Assembly (NCBI GenBank): GCA_000482145.1
Contig: AUXH01000066.1
Location: 1-48,578 of the forward strand
DNA length: 48,578 nucleotides
Source: Strigomonas culicis
Taxonomy: Eukaryota; Euglenozoa; Kinetoplastea; Trypanosomatida; Trypanosomatidae
Reading direction: 5' to 3'
Below the pieces are notes generated by a model that had not been told where the DNA came from, did no database searches, and was given only the letters and a program-made list of their open reading frames with translations. Positions 38,665 through 47,571 of this stretch are shown in pieces. A program made the translations under genes and the position numbers. Every line of letters starts with the position of its first letter. Positions within the stretch are counted from its first letter, which is position 1.

Positions 38665-41600
38665 TCAGTATACCATTCCCTCATCGACGGTGTGCACGAG
38701 CTTGTCGCTGTAGCCGAGCTCATGGAGGTAGCGTTTGGCGCTGCGCTGCATCACCGGCGGCCCGCAGATGGCGATGAGCAGATCCTTCGACGGCGGCGGC
38801 AGCGCGTGCTGCAGCACGGCCTTGTCGATGTAGCCGACGCCCTCCGTCCAGCCCTCGGGCGGGTTGTTCAGCACAAAGTCGCAGGTGAACTTGTCCGGCG
38901 TCTGGCGCTGGTAGCTGCGCAGCAGGTGCTTGTACGTCAGCTCGCGCTCATCCTCGGCGGCGTAGATCAGCCGGATCGTTTCGAAACTGTCCGAGTACGG
39001 CGGGTTGAGCGCCGCGCGGATGAGCTGCAGCATCGGTGCGATGCCGCTGCCGCCGGCGATGAGCCCGAACTTCTTGATGATGGCACTGCGGAAGCGGATC
39101 TGCTTGGTCTGCGGCCGCAGGTCGACCTGGAGGCCGCCGCACGCCTTCATCTCCACCGCGTCGCCGGGCCGCATCGAGTTGATCCACTCGGAGAGACTGC
39201 CCTTGTCGCCGCGCGCGAGAATGCTAATGCGACCGTGGTCGTCCGGCAGCGTAATGGGGCTGTAGTAGCCGACGAGCTGCTGCCCGTCCCAGTTACCCCG
39301 GATCGCAATGAACTGCCCGAGGCACAGGCCGGAGGTCTGCAGCGACCCCGGCAGGTTGAAGCGCAGCACGCGGGAGCCGACCCCGAAGTGGTCGCCCTCA
39401 CGCGCCTCGCGCACAACGACCGGCGCCCACAGCGAGCTCGCGGTGGCCGCGGCCGCCGCGCTGCCTGTCGCCTCAATCGGCGCGGCCGGCGACTGCAGCG
39501 CAACGCTGTCTTTCTGCAGGATGGTCGCCGCGCGGTCGCCCGCGATCTTGCCGAAGACGACGCACTCCAGCAGCGAGTTGCCGCCGAGGCGGTTGCCGCC
39601 GTGCACGCCGCCGGTGACCTCGCCGGCGCCGAAGAGACCGAGGATCGGCTTCTTGTCCTGGAAGATGTTGCGCACGTTCTGTAGGCGTCGCTGCGTCGGG
39701 CTGCTCGTGTAGCGCGACGAGGGTCGCCCGGCATCGCCACCGGCGCTGCTCACGTCATCCATGGCGTCGTCGCCGCTGCCACTCGCCTCCCCGCCGTGGG
39801 ACTCGTCGTAGCCGTGGTAGGGCGACTTCCGGCGCGCGTATCCCGACCCGCCGACCGCATCGCCGTCGTCGTTCATCAGGATCTCCGCCGCGGGCGAGAT
39901 GAAGCAGCCGCCCATCGTATAGTGGATGGACGGCGTCACGCAGGCGACGTAGTACGGCCCCTTGGTGCCCACCACGGATGGAAACACAAGCTTTCCCGTC
40001 TGCGGGCACGCCGCGTTGCCCTTCTCCTTGCTGATCTGCTCATAGGTTTCGAGTGTGTTCCAGAGGTTGTTCTCGTCGCAGCGGATGAGCCGCGCGAGTG
40101 CCGGGACGTCCTCCGCGACCTGGAACAGCCCGAGCTGGTCCTTATAATAGGTGAGCCCGTGCTTGCCAAACAGCTTCGCAGCCTCCTCGCTGAGCACGCA
40201 GTAGGCAAAGTGGCTGTCGTCCGAGTTGGGGTACACATCCTCCTGTGCGATGATCGCATTCGACACGACGGAGCGCAGGTCCAGCTCGTTGATGAAACGG
40301 TCGCCGCGCTGGTTCAGTAGGATGCCACCGGAGCCGCGCAGCGCCTCGGGGCCGAGGTACTTCGTCTTGTTCGCGGGGTCCTTGGGGTCGATGAGGCCGG
40401 TGGGGTGCAGCTGCACCTTGTTCATGTCGATCAGCGACGCGCCGAGCCGACGGGCGATCTTGACGCCGTCGCCGGTGGCGAAGGTGCCGTTGGTGGTGCA
40501 GGTGCCGAACACCTGCGGCGCAAACTCACGCAGCAGGGACGAGCCGGTGCGGTCGTTGGAGAAGCCGCCCGTCGCGAGCACGACGGCGTCGGCGGTGAGC
40601 GTCATGACCTGCCGCCGCTCCTCCTCCGCCTGCTGCTGCGGCGACAGGCGACGCTTCGGCGGCGCGCCGCTCTTCGTGTCCGCCTCCGCGGCGGCGGCCG
40701 CCTTGTTCGCCGCCTCGCGGTCGATGATTTTGTAGCAGACGCCGGTCACCTGTACCTCGCGGCTGCCGTCGAAGAGGTAGCGCTCCTCGTGAAGGAGATC
40801 GACGAGCGCCGTGTTGTACAGAATCGTGATGCGGTCCTTCAGCGCGGTCTCCATGTGGTGGCGCAGTGTCTGCATGATGGTGAAGCCGACGGGCACCGGG
40901 CGGCCGTCCGGGGTGTCGGGGACGCGGTGGCAGCGCTTGCGGCTGGCGCCGCCGAGCTGGTAGAGCATCGTCAGCGGCACGCCCATCGTGGTCAGCCACT
41001 CGATGGCCTCCGCGCTCTTCACGGACAGCATCCGCACGAGCCCGGGATCGCAGTAGCCGCCCTTGCCGGAGCGGTACGTGTCGCGCTCGAAGAACTGGCA
41101 GTTGTCGGAGACCTTGCGCTCCGACTGCGCGCGGGTGCCCCAGCCGTTGATGCCGGACGTCGCCTTCGCGCTGTTGCCGCCGATCTGCGCCTCCTTCTCC
41201 AGCAGAATCACCTGGGCGCCGCAGTTGGCGGCCTCGATCGCGGCCGTGCACCCGGCGAGCCCGCCACCGATGACCACCACGCGCGCCGGCAGCGCGCTCG
41301 CGATACGCTCCGCGCGGCGCTCCGGGCTCTCCTTTGCGATCTCGTACATGTGGGCGAGGCGCTCACCGGCGCGGGTGTAGGCCACGTAGTCGACGACGCG
41401 GTGGTACGCGTAGCGGTGCGGCTCCAGCATATAGCGCACCTTCACCGGCTCCCGCTTGACGAGCGCGGCGGTCGAGAGCGCGTCGGCGTACAGACAGCTG
41501 TAGCTCTTCACGGACACGAGGGCCAGTGTGTCGTTGGACGGCTGCAGCAGCTGCCGCGACTGCCAGTCGAAGGTGCTGGAGAAGAAGAGCGCCTCGCGCG

Positions 41601-43008
41601 GCCGCAGGTCGCCGGAGCCGTCGTCGTCCGCGCGGACAAGCGGCTGCACCATGTGGAGGTTCTCGTAGTCGCCGCTGGTGCAGATGGCCTCCGAGTTGAG
41701 CGTCACGACGCGCAGCAGGGGCGGCGACTTGGACGTCAGCTCCGTCAGCGCGCCGTTGGGGAAGCGCACCGGCGGCCGCTCGCCGCCCGCCCCGGTGCCT
41801 CTACCGCTCTGCATGTGCTTCGCCTCGATCTCCTCCAGCGTCGGCGGGCGCGGGATGCCGATGACCCACGGCTGGCGCTGCGCGTTGGTGCCCGTCGCCT
41901 TGCAGTCACCACCCCACTCGAAGAGCACGTCCTTCATGCCCGCCGCGTTGAGCTTCTCAATCACGAGGTCGACCGTGTAGCCCTTGTTCACCGCGCCGAG
42001 GTCCAGCGCGGCCTCCGTGTGCTTGCGCGAGATGACGTTGCGTTTGAAGTCAATCTTGAAGCTGTTCGGCAGCGTGAACTTCTCCGCCTCGTGGGGATCG
42101 ACAGCCAGCTGCCGGCGTAGGCGGTGCCCGGCGATCGGCGTGGCGGCGGCCGCAGCCGTCGTCTCGCGCAGCCGACGTACGAGCGGCCCCGTCGCCGGGT
42201 CGTAGCAACCACCGCTCGCCTGATAGATGTCGACGCAGCACTGCAGCACCCGGGCGAGGTGGGGCGACATGGTGTGCTCCGTGTGCATCGGCAACGTGTT
42301 GAGCTTACTCACCTCGCTGTTCGGGTTGAAGTGGTTGAGGTGCACATCCACAATCGTGAAGCACTCGTCCAGGATGCTCTTCGCGGATGCCTTCAGCGTT
42401 GCCTCATGCGCGTCCTGCTTCACCTTGGCATCCGCGAAGGCGGCCATCACCGCCGCCTCCTTGTTCTGCTCGTACCGCGCGTGCTCCTGGCTGTTGAAGG
42501 CCTCCACGTCTTCGCGGCTGCCGCTCGTGCCTGCTGCCGGATCTTCGGCAGCGGCGGCGTCCGCATCCGGCGCAGCGGCAGCCACGACGGTGGGCGCGCC
42601 GCTGTTGTCGTCGTCGTCGTCCGCGTACTCCGGCTCAAAAACGACCTCCACCGCGACGGCGAGAGTGTAGGGCACCGTGTGGATGACATCCTTCAGCTGC
42701 AGGATGCGCTTCTGGTGGTGGTTGACGTGCTTCGGAAAGTTTGTGCTGAGCGTCGCGCGCGCGAGGCGATCCCGCTCCTGCGCGGCGGCCACCGGGTCTA
42801 CAATGACGACCGAGGCGGACGTGTGCGCGTCGACCGGGGGGCTGGCCGCATCCGCCTGGAAGCGCCGCGACGCGGTGAGTGCGGCCACGCTCAGCGGAAG
42901 GGCGGCGGCGCTGCGGCACAGGCCAGCCGCGGCGGTGCACGGCCGCCGGGCGAGGAGGGACGCCGCTGCTAAGGACTGCCGAAAGAAGAGGCGTCGGGAG
43001 CTGAGCAT
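38665..43008 (-). CDS. FRD: NADH-dependent fumarate reductase, mitochondrial type, 1447 aa
   Basis: This enzyme reduces fumarate to succinate with NADH as a soluble three-module flavoenzyme. Module 1 (about 200-460) is ApbE-like flavin transferase: FNPNSEVSKLN, ALDLGAVNKGYTVD, FEWGGDCKATG and the TSG at about 445. Module 2 (about 575-1165) is the fumarate reductase flavoprotein: VVIGGGLAGCTAA for FAD, then all four active-site positions, namely His in QLHPTG, Arg in FINELDLRS, His in IHYTMGG, and Arg in GGVHGGNRLGGNS. Module 3 (about 1195-1447) is cytochrome-b5-reductase-like: a YYSP flavin motif, GGSGIAPM for NAD, and CGPPVM. The N-terminus (about 1-50, rich in R, S, A, L) is a mitochondrial presequence. 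The C-terminus (MVY) is no peroxisomal/glycosomal PTS1. DAHTSAS at 60-66 resembles the covalent-FMN motif. The start is ATG 43008; a GTG one codon upstream is ignored. The stop is TGA. Confidence 0.97.
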   Translation of the reverse strand: MLSSRRLFFRQSLAAASLLARRPCTAAAGLCRSAAALPLSVAALTASRRFQADAASPPVDAHTSASVVIVDPVAAAQERDRLARATLSTNFPKHVNHHQKRILQLKDVIHTVPYTLAVAVEVVFEPEYADDDDDNSGAPTVVAAAAPDADAAAAEDPAAGTSGSREDVEAFNSQEHARYEQNKEAAVMAAFADAKVKQDAHEATLKASAKSILDECFTIVDVHLNHFNPNSEVSKLNTLPMHTEHTMSPHLARVLQCCVDIYQASGGCYDPATGPLVRRLRETTAAAAATPIAGHRLRRQLAVDPHEAEKFTLPNSFKIDFKRNVISRKHTEAALDLGAVNKGYTVDLVIEKLNAAGMKDVLFEWGGDCKATGTNAQRQPWVIGIPRPPTLEEIEAKHMQSGRGTGAGGERPPVRFPNGALTELTSKSPPLLRVVTLNSEAICTSGDYENLHMVQPLVRADDDGSGDLRPREALFFSSTFDWQSRQLLQPSNDTLALVSVKSYSCLYADALSTAALVKREPVKVRYMLEPHRYAYHRVVDYVAYTRAGERLAHMYEIAKESPERRAERIASALPARVVVIGGGLAGCTAAIEAANCGAQVILLEKEAQIGGNSAKATSGINGWGTRAQSERKVSDNCQFFERDTYRSGKGGYCDPGLVRMLSVKSAEAIEWLTTMGVPLTMLYQLGGASRKRCHRVPDTPDGRPVPVGFTIMQTLRHHMETALKDRITILYNTALVDLLHEERYLFDGSREVQVTGVCYKIIDREAANKAAAAAEADTKSGAPPKRRLSPQQQAEEERRQVMTLTADAVVLATGGFSNDRTGSSLLREFAPQVFGTCTTNGTFATGDGVKIARRLGASLIDMNKVQLHPTGLIDPKDPANKTKYLGPEALRGSGGILLNQRGDRFINELDLRSVVSNAIIAQEDVYPNSDDSHFAYCVLSEEAAKLFGKHGLTYYKDQLGLFQVAEDVPALARLIRCDENNLWNTLETYEQISKEKGNAACPQTGKLVFPSVVGTKGPYYVACVTPSIHYTMGGCFISPAAEILMNDDGDAVGGSGYARRKSPYHGYDESHGGEASGSGDDAMDDVSSAGGDAGRPSSRYTSSPTQRRLQNVRNIFQDKKPILGLFGAGEVTGGVHGGNRLGGNSLLECVVFGKIAGDRAATILQKDSVALQSPAAPIEATGSAAAAATASSLWAPVVVREAREGDHFGVGSRVLRFNLPGSLQTSGLCLGQFIAIRGNWDGQQLVGYYSPITLPDDHGRISILARGDKGSLSEWINSMRPGDAVEMKACGGLQVDLRPQTKQIRFRSAIIKKFGLIAGGSGIAPMLQLIRAALNPPYSDSFETIRLIYAAEDERELTYKHLLRSYQRQTPDKFTCDFVLNNPPEGWTEGVGYIDKAVLQHALPPPSKDLLIAICGPPVMQRSAKRYLHELGYSDKLVHTVDEGMVY

Positions 43009-43947
43009 CACTTTTTTTTTTTAAATCCCTTTTACTTATTCTTTTTTTTTTTTTGCGTGTCTTTATAATCAACTTTATCTTTTGTTTTTTAGTTACAATG
43101 ACTAATTATTTGAGAATATTATGGTATTATTATTTGCTGTTGCAATAACGCTAAGTAGTAGGCAAAAAGGAAGTGCTTATGAGTCTTTATCTTTGTGAGG
43201 GGGTTTGAACTGAAGTTTCTTTTGATGTGTATGATCTACTAAATGATATCCAAAATGAAGAAGAAAAAAATCTTACTCTTTCAGTTGGAATAGTTTTAGT
43301 GTAAAAGAAAAGGGGAGAAGAACAGAAAATGCTGCTAATAAAAATAAAAAACAAACAAAAACATATCTATGCATACACAAACTATATTTCTTTTTTGTCA
43401 GCTGAAGTAAAATCTGATTCCTGTATCTGAATTCTTTTAGAGGACTCACACTAGATTGTGAGAGTCGTAAAAGAGAGGGAAAAAAGAGAAAGAATAAGAA
43501 GGCGCTTAATACTCAAATGGACCCACAAACATCTGAACGAAACACATTCCAAAACCAAAATAGAAAAAACAAACAAACAGTTTTATTAGAATCTTTGTCC
43601 GAAAAGAAAAAGAAAAAGAAAAAAAAACGACAGCGAAACGGGAACACCAAATATGAACAAAATAAAAACGACAACAGAAAAAAAAAGAGTGCGTTTTCTT
43701 TTTTTTTCGTTGTTGCTGAACTATATAGAAACAGACAACTAAGTCTAGGGAAAACAAAGAAGAACTTCAACTGTCAGAGCAAAAAACAGGAAGTACGAAG
43801 GTCAACTTTAAGTAAAAAACAAAATATAATAAAAAAATAAGAATAATAAATGAAAACAAGAATACAACAACACTAAATAAAAACAGAAACTGTTTTTTTT
43901 TTTCCGTATAAAGAAATGTGTGTTCATAAAGCTGCAGGAGGTGTTGT
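43009..43947. other. Intergenic spacer (about 0.9 kb)
   Basis: AT-rich, with purine-rich stretches at about 43303-43330 and 43468-43500. Open frames in 43506-43840 on both strands are Lys- or Phe-rich low complexity and are not supported. Confidence 0.6.
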
Positions 43948-45210
43948 TTACAGCTTGTCTGCGGCTCTATACTTGCGCACCGCGCCGTCGATCGTCTTGG
44001 CCAACAGTTCGGCGGTTTCCTCCGTAAGTCCCGCCATGTTGGCACGCCCGGTGAGGGTGATGAACACATTGTGCTCCTGGCAGTACGCGCACTCCTCCTT
44101 ACTGAGCCCCAGAAAAGAGAACATGCCGATCTGCTTCGTGATGTGGCTCCACGTGCCGGGCGTCTTGTACGTCTCCTCGAGGTGCTTGCGCACGAGGGCA
44201 CGCATCTTCTTAATGCGCCCCGACATGTGGTCCAGCTCCTGCTGCCACTGCGCGCGCAGCTCCGGGTCCGTCAGGATGGTGTGGACCAGGCGCGCGCCAA
44301 AGGTGGGCGGGTTCGAGTACTGGGCGCGGATGATCGTCACGCACTGGCTCTTGAAGGGGTCGCGCTGGTCGGGGCTGCCGAGCACCGCCGACAGCAGACC
44401 GATGCGCTCGCCGTAGAGGCCGAGGTTCTTCGCGAAGGACTGTGCGCAGAGGAATGGGAAGCCGCGGCGCACGAAGAGGCGCACGGCGAACGCATCGCGA
44501 TCGAGGTTGCCGCTCGCGTAGCCCTGGTAGGCGGAGTCGAAGAAGATAATGTGGCGCTTCTCGGCAAAGGTGTCCGCGAGCACGCCCCACTCCTCCTCCG
44601 TCGGGTCGACGCCGGTGGGGTTGTGCGCGCACTGGTGCAGCACAAAGATGGAGCCCTCCGGCGCGCCGCGCACGTCCGCCACCATCCCCTCCAGGTCGAA
44701 GCTGATGCGCGTCGCGTCGTAGTAGCGGTAGGTCTCCACACGCGCAAAACCAGCGGCCTGGAAGATGTTGAAGTGGTTCGGCCACGTTGGGTCCGACACG
44801 TACACGGCCGGCAGCGCCTCCAGCGCGCCGCCGTTCGCGCGCAGACGCAGGGAGAGGGTCTGGTGCAGGTACAGCGCCCCGATGGTGAGCGCGCCGGTGC
44901 CGCTGAGGGACTGCACACCGGCCATCTTGTCCGCGTTGTACGTGTCACCGTACAGCATCTTCAGCGCCGCCTCGACGAAGCCGGGGTGGCCGGTGGACGG
45001 CAGGTACTCGTGATCCAGCTTCGCGGCCACCACGCGCTCCTCTGCTTTCTGCACGACAGGCAGTGGGTAGGGCAGGCCGCACTCGTCACGGTAGGCGCCG
45101 ACGATAAGGTTCGCCTTTTTGCCCTGCGCCTTCTGCGCCTTTTCGGCTATGGACAGAAGACTGTCGGGCGTCGCCTGCGGCACTCCGGCGAAGAAATCAT
45201 AGCCGTTCAT
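43948..45210 (-). CDS. AAT: Aspartate aminotransferase, downstream tandem copy, 420 aa
   Basis: A PLP enzyme that exchanges the amino group between aspartate/oxaloacetate and glutamate/2-oxoglutarate. Fold-type I signatures are CAHNPTGVDPTEEEW (substrate and PLP Asn), FFDSAYQGYASG (Asp and Tyr at the ring), SFAKNLGLYGER with Schiff-base Lys261, RAQYSNPPTFGAR carrying the Arg that binds the distal carboxylate of dicarboxylic substrates, and TGRANMAG with the alpha-carboxylate Arg. The start is ATG 45210 (MNGYDFFAGVPQ), chosen by alignment with the other copy. The frame stays open for another 99 codons upstream, but that stretch is Ser-Leu repeat derived from the (CT)n splice tract and is UTR. 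No presequence is seen; it is probably cytosolic, ending ADKL. The stop is TAA. Confidence 0.97.
   Translation of the reverse strand: MNGYDFFAGVPQATPDSLLSIAEKAQKAQGKKANLIVGAYRDECGLPYPLPVVQKAEERVVAAKLDHEYLPSTGHPGFVEAALKMLYGDTYNADKMAGVQSLSGTGALTIGALYLHQTLSLRLRANGGALEALPAVYVSDPTWPNHFNIFQAAGFARVETYRYYDATRISFDLEGMVADVRGAPEGSIFVLHQCAHNPTGVDPTEEEWGVLADTFAEKRHIIFFDSAYQGYASGNLDRDAFAVRLFVRRGFPFLCAQSFAKNLGLYGERIGLLSAVLGSPDQRDPFKSQCVTIIRAQYSNPPTFGARLVHTILTDPELRAQWQQELDHMSGRIKKMRALVRKHLEETYKTPGTWSHITKQIGMFSFLGLSKEECAYCQEHNVFITLTGRANMAGLTEETAELLAKTIDGAVRKYRAADKL
43970..44276 (-). repeat. 307-bp block identical to 45797-46103
   Basis: Base-by-base comparison with the other aminotransferase copy at a constant offset of 1827 shows no mismatch over 307 bases (about residues 312-414). 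Immediate flanks differ. It is part of the tandem gene pair. Confidence 0.95.
44501..44730 (-). repeat. 230-bp block identical to 46328-46557
   Basis: Second perfectly identical block between the two aminotransferase copies, same offset of 1827, covering about residues 161-237. Sequence on both sides diverges clearly. Confidence 0.95.
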
Positions 45211-45368
45211 CTTTTTTTTCTTGAAAAATGTGAATAATATGATGCAAATAGGGAAGAGTATAAGGTCGAACAATGAGCTAAACCTATTACCTTTTTTTTT
45301 GCTTTTGGTTCTTCTTGTTATGGGTGCTCTTGGTATTATTATCAGAGTATCTGTACGTATACACATAC

Positions 45369-45414
<46 letters not shown>

Positions 45415-45774
45415 GAAAGTCATCGGTAGCGGCGTAACCCCCAGTAAAGCACACGCGTGATACTGAAACAAAGCGACCTCCCTACGCCGGCAGAGATAAT
45501 CAAACAAACCACACCAACACCATACTTATGCTCATGAAAAGAAGTTCGCTAACAACTATAAGAAAGTGTAAAATGAAAAGAACAAAAAAAAATAGATAAG
45601 AAGGAAGAAAAATGAGATTTCCTATTTTCCATGTTTTTGTTTTTTGGATTATAAGCAATGCCAATTGGGTGGCTTAGTTTTTCGACGAGGAGAAGCACGT
45701 CAGATTGAATATATTTATTTCTCTTCTTCACCATCGTTGATGCTATGGCGTTTTGCTGCTATCAGAGGTGGTCT
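45211..45774. other. Intergenic spacer between the two aminotransferases
   Basis: Holds a long (GA)n array at 45375-45411, which is the polypyrimidine tract of the downstream copy about 165 nt before its ATG. The remainder is AT-rich. It does not resemble the spacer 47032-47571. Confidence 0.7.
45375..45411. repeat. (GA)n microsatellite, polypyrimidine tract in the transcript
   Basis: About 18 uninterrupted GA units. In the transcript sense it is (CT)n upstream of the aminotransferase start and explains the spurious Ser-Leu extension of that reading frame. Confidence 0.9.
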
Positions 45775-47031
45775 TTACAACTTGGTGCCGGCTCTGTACT
45801 TGCGCACCGCGCCGTCGATCGTCTTGGCCAACAGTTCGGCGGTTTCCTCCGTAAGTCCCGCCATGTTGGCACGCCCGGTGAGGGTGATGAACACATTGTG
45901 CTCCTGGCAGTACGCGCACTCCTCCTTACTGAGCCCCAGAAAAGAGAACATGCCGATCTGCTTCGTGATGTGGCTCCACGTGCCGGGCGTCTTGTACGTC
46001 TCCTCGAGGTGCTTGCGCACGAGGGCACGCATCTTCTTAATGCGCCCCGACATGTGGTCCAGCTCCTGCTGCCACTGCGCGCGCAGCTCCGGGTCCGTCA
46101 GGACGATGTGCGCGACGCGCGCGCCAAAGGCCGGCGGATTGGAGTAGAAGGCGCGGACGAGCATCTCCCACTGGCTCTTGACAGCGTCGCGCTCTTCGGG
46201 GGTGGCCATGAAGGCAGACAGCACGCCCACGCGCTCGTTGTAGAGGCCGAGGTTCTTCGCGAAGGACTGTGCGCAGAGAAAGTAAAGGCCCCTGGAGACG
46301 AAGAGACGCGCGGCGAACGCATCGCGGTCGAGGTTGCCGCTCGCGTAGCCCTGGTAGGCGGAGTCGAAGAAGATAATGTGGCGCTTCTCGGCAAAGGTGT
46401 CCGCGAGCACGCCCCACTCCTCCTCCGTCGGGTCGACGCCGGTGGGGTTGTGCGCGCACTGGTGCAGCACAAAGATGGAGCCCTCCGGCGCGCCGCGCAC
46501 GTCCGCCACCATCCCCTCCAGGTCGAAGCTGATGCGCGTCGCGTCGTAGTAGCGGTACGTTTTCACGGGCGCAAAGCCGGCGGTGACGAATATATTTCCA
46601 TGATTGATCCACGTGGGATCCGACACGTACACGGTCGGCACCGTGCCGGTGCCCTCCCTCTGGATCCGCTTAGAGATGGTCTGATAGAGGTACTGCGCCC
46701 CGATGCTGAGCGCGCCGGTGCCGCTGAGTGTCTGCATGCCTATCATCTTGTCCGCGTTGTACGTGTCACCGTACAGCATCTTCATCGCCGCCTCGACGAA
46801 GCCGGCGTGGCCAAGGATGGGCAGGTACTCGTGGTCGAGCTTCGCGGCCACCACGCGGTCCTCCGCCTTCCGGACGACAGGCAACGGGTAGGGCAGGCCG
46901 CACTCGTCACGGTAGGCGCCGATAATGAGGTTCGCTTTCTTGCCCTGCGCCTTCTGCGCCTTACTGGCGAGGAAGAAGATGTTGTCCGGCGGGAGCTGGG
47001 GAACACCCGCGAAAAAGTCGTAGCCGGGCAT
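45775..47031 (-). CDS. AAT: Aspartate aminotransferase, upstream tandem copy, 418 aa
   Basis: Paralogue of the 420-residue copy, with the same catalytic set: CAHNPTGVDPTEEEW, FFDSAYQGYASG, SFAKNLGLYNER with Lys259, RAFYSNPPAFGAR and TGRANMAG. It therefore should also be a dicarboxylate-using aspartate aminotransferase. It differs mainly in residues 1-160 and about 236-310 (for example ERVGVLSAFMATPEERDAVK against ERIGLLSAVLGSPDQRDPFK), and by a two-residue indel near 120-130. It starts MPGYDFFAGVPQ without presequence and ends GTKL, a weak match to a PTS1. The start is ATG at 47031. The stop abuts the terminal Leu codon at 45775. The two genes may differ in compartment, stage or substrate preference (inference). 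Confidence 0.97.
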   Translation of the reverse strand: MPGYDFFAGVPQLPPDNIFFLASKAQKAQGKKANLIIGAYRDECGLPYPLPVVRKAEDRVVAAKLDHEYLPILGHAGFVEAAMKMLYGDTYNADKMIGMQTLSGTGALSIGAQYLYQTISKRIQREGTGTVPTVYVSDPTWINHGNIFVTAGFAPVKTYRYYDATRISFDLEGMVADVRGAPEGSIFVLHQCAHNPTGVDPTEEEWGVLADTFAEKRHIIFFDSAYQGYASGNLDRDAFAARLFVSRGLYFLCAQSFAKNLGLYNERVGVLSAFMATPEERDAVKSQWEMLVRAFYSNPPAFGARVAHIVLTDPELRAQWQQELDHMSGRIKKMRALVRKHLEETYKTPGTWSHITKQIGMFSFLGLSKEECAYCQEHNVFITLTGRANMAGLTEETAELLAKTIDGAVRKYRAGTKL

Positions 47032-47571
47032 CTTCTTTGTATACTTTTTTTTTATATCTTGGTTATTCTACTTTGCTGTCTTTGCTATCACGTGACTAAA
47101 GAGGAGAAATGGAAGCGATGCTGTATAGTTTCTTGTGATACGTAAACCACAAGTCTTGTCGTTCCTCTATGAGAGAACGCTTTGTAATAAACTCTTTCCT
47201 TTTTTACTTTCCTCTTTTTTTTTTAAAGTTCTTGTATGTAGTTTCCTACTGTTAGAACAGAATACAGTGCTAGAAGATAGCCTTGACAGAGCATCATAAA
47301 GTACTTTTTTTTTGGTTTGTTATTATCGATAGTATCATAATCATAATTGCTGTTTTTCTTGTTGTTACTGGGGAAAAAAAGGGGAGTATAAAAAGGAGCA
47401 CTTCTAGTTCATTGCTAAGTAGCTGAACAAGCAAAAAGACACCTCTCATTTGTTCACTCTCAAAAACCGTTTATGCACATGCGAGTTGGACCTGGAAAGA
47501 GCGGAAAAACCAAAAACCAAACAAACCTAAACCCACCAAATCATGTGGCAGCCACCCACCGCGACGGTAAG
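47032..47571. other. Intergenic spacer
   Basis: AT-rich, with poly-T runs and one purine-rich stretch at about 47370-47400. No coding signal was seen. Confidence 0.55.

Noticed and set aside
40405..42120. Plus-strand open frame of 571 codons opposite the fumarate reductase
   Set aside because: Shadow of a well-conserved enzyme on the other strand; composition is typical of antisense GC-rich codons.
43009..43011. GTG start one codon upstream of the fumarate reductase ATG, and similar GTG/TTG starts at 11830, 14373 and 48522
   Set aside because: Nuclear genes of kinetoplastids start at AUG; the first in-frame ATG was used, or the gene was called 5'-truncated at the window edge.
45211..45507. 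99-codon N-terminal extension of the downstream aminotransferase
   Set aside because: It is translation of the (CT)n splice tract and AT-rich leader; the paralogue starts at the equivalent of ATG 45210.
44071..47145. Long plus-strand open frames opposite both aminotransferase copies, similar to each other
   Set aside because: Their similarity is inherited from the duplicated and converted sense genes, so it is not independent evidence of antisense coding.
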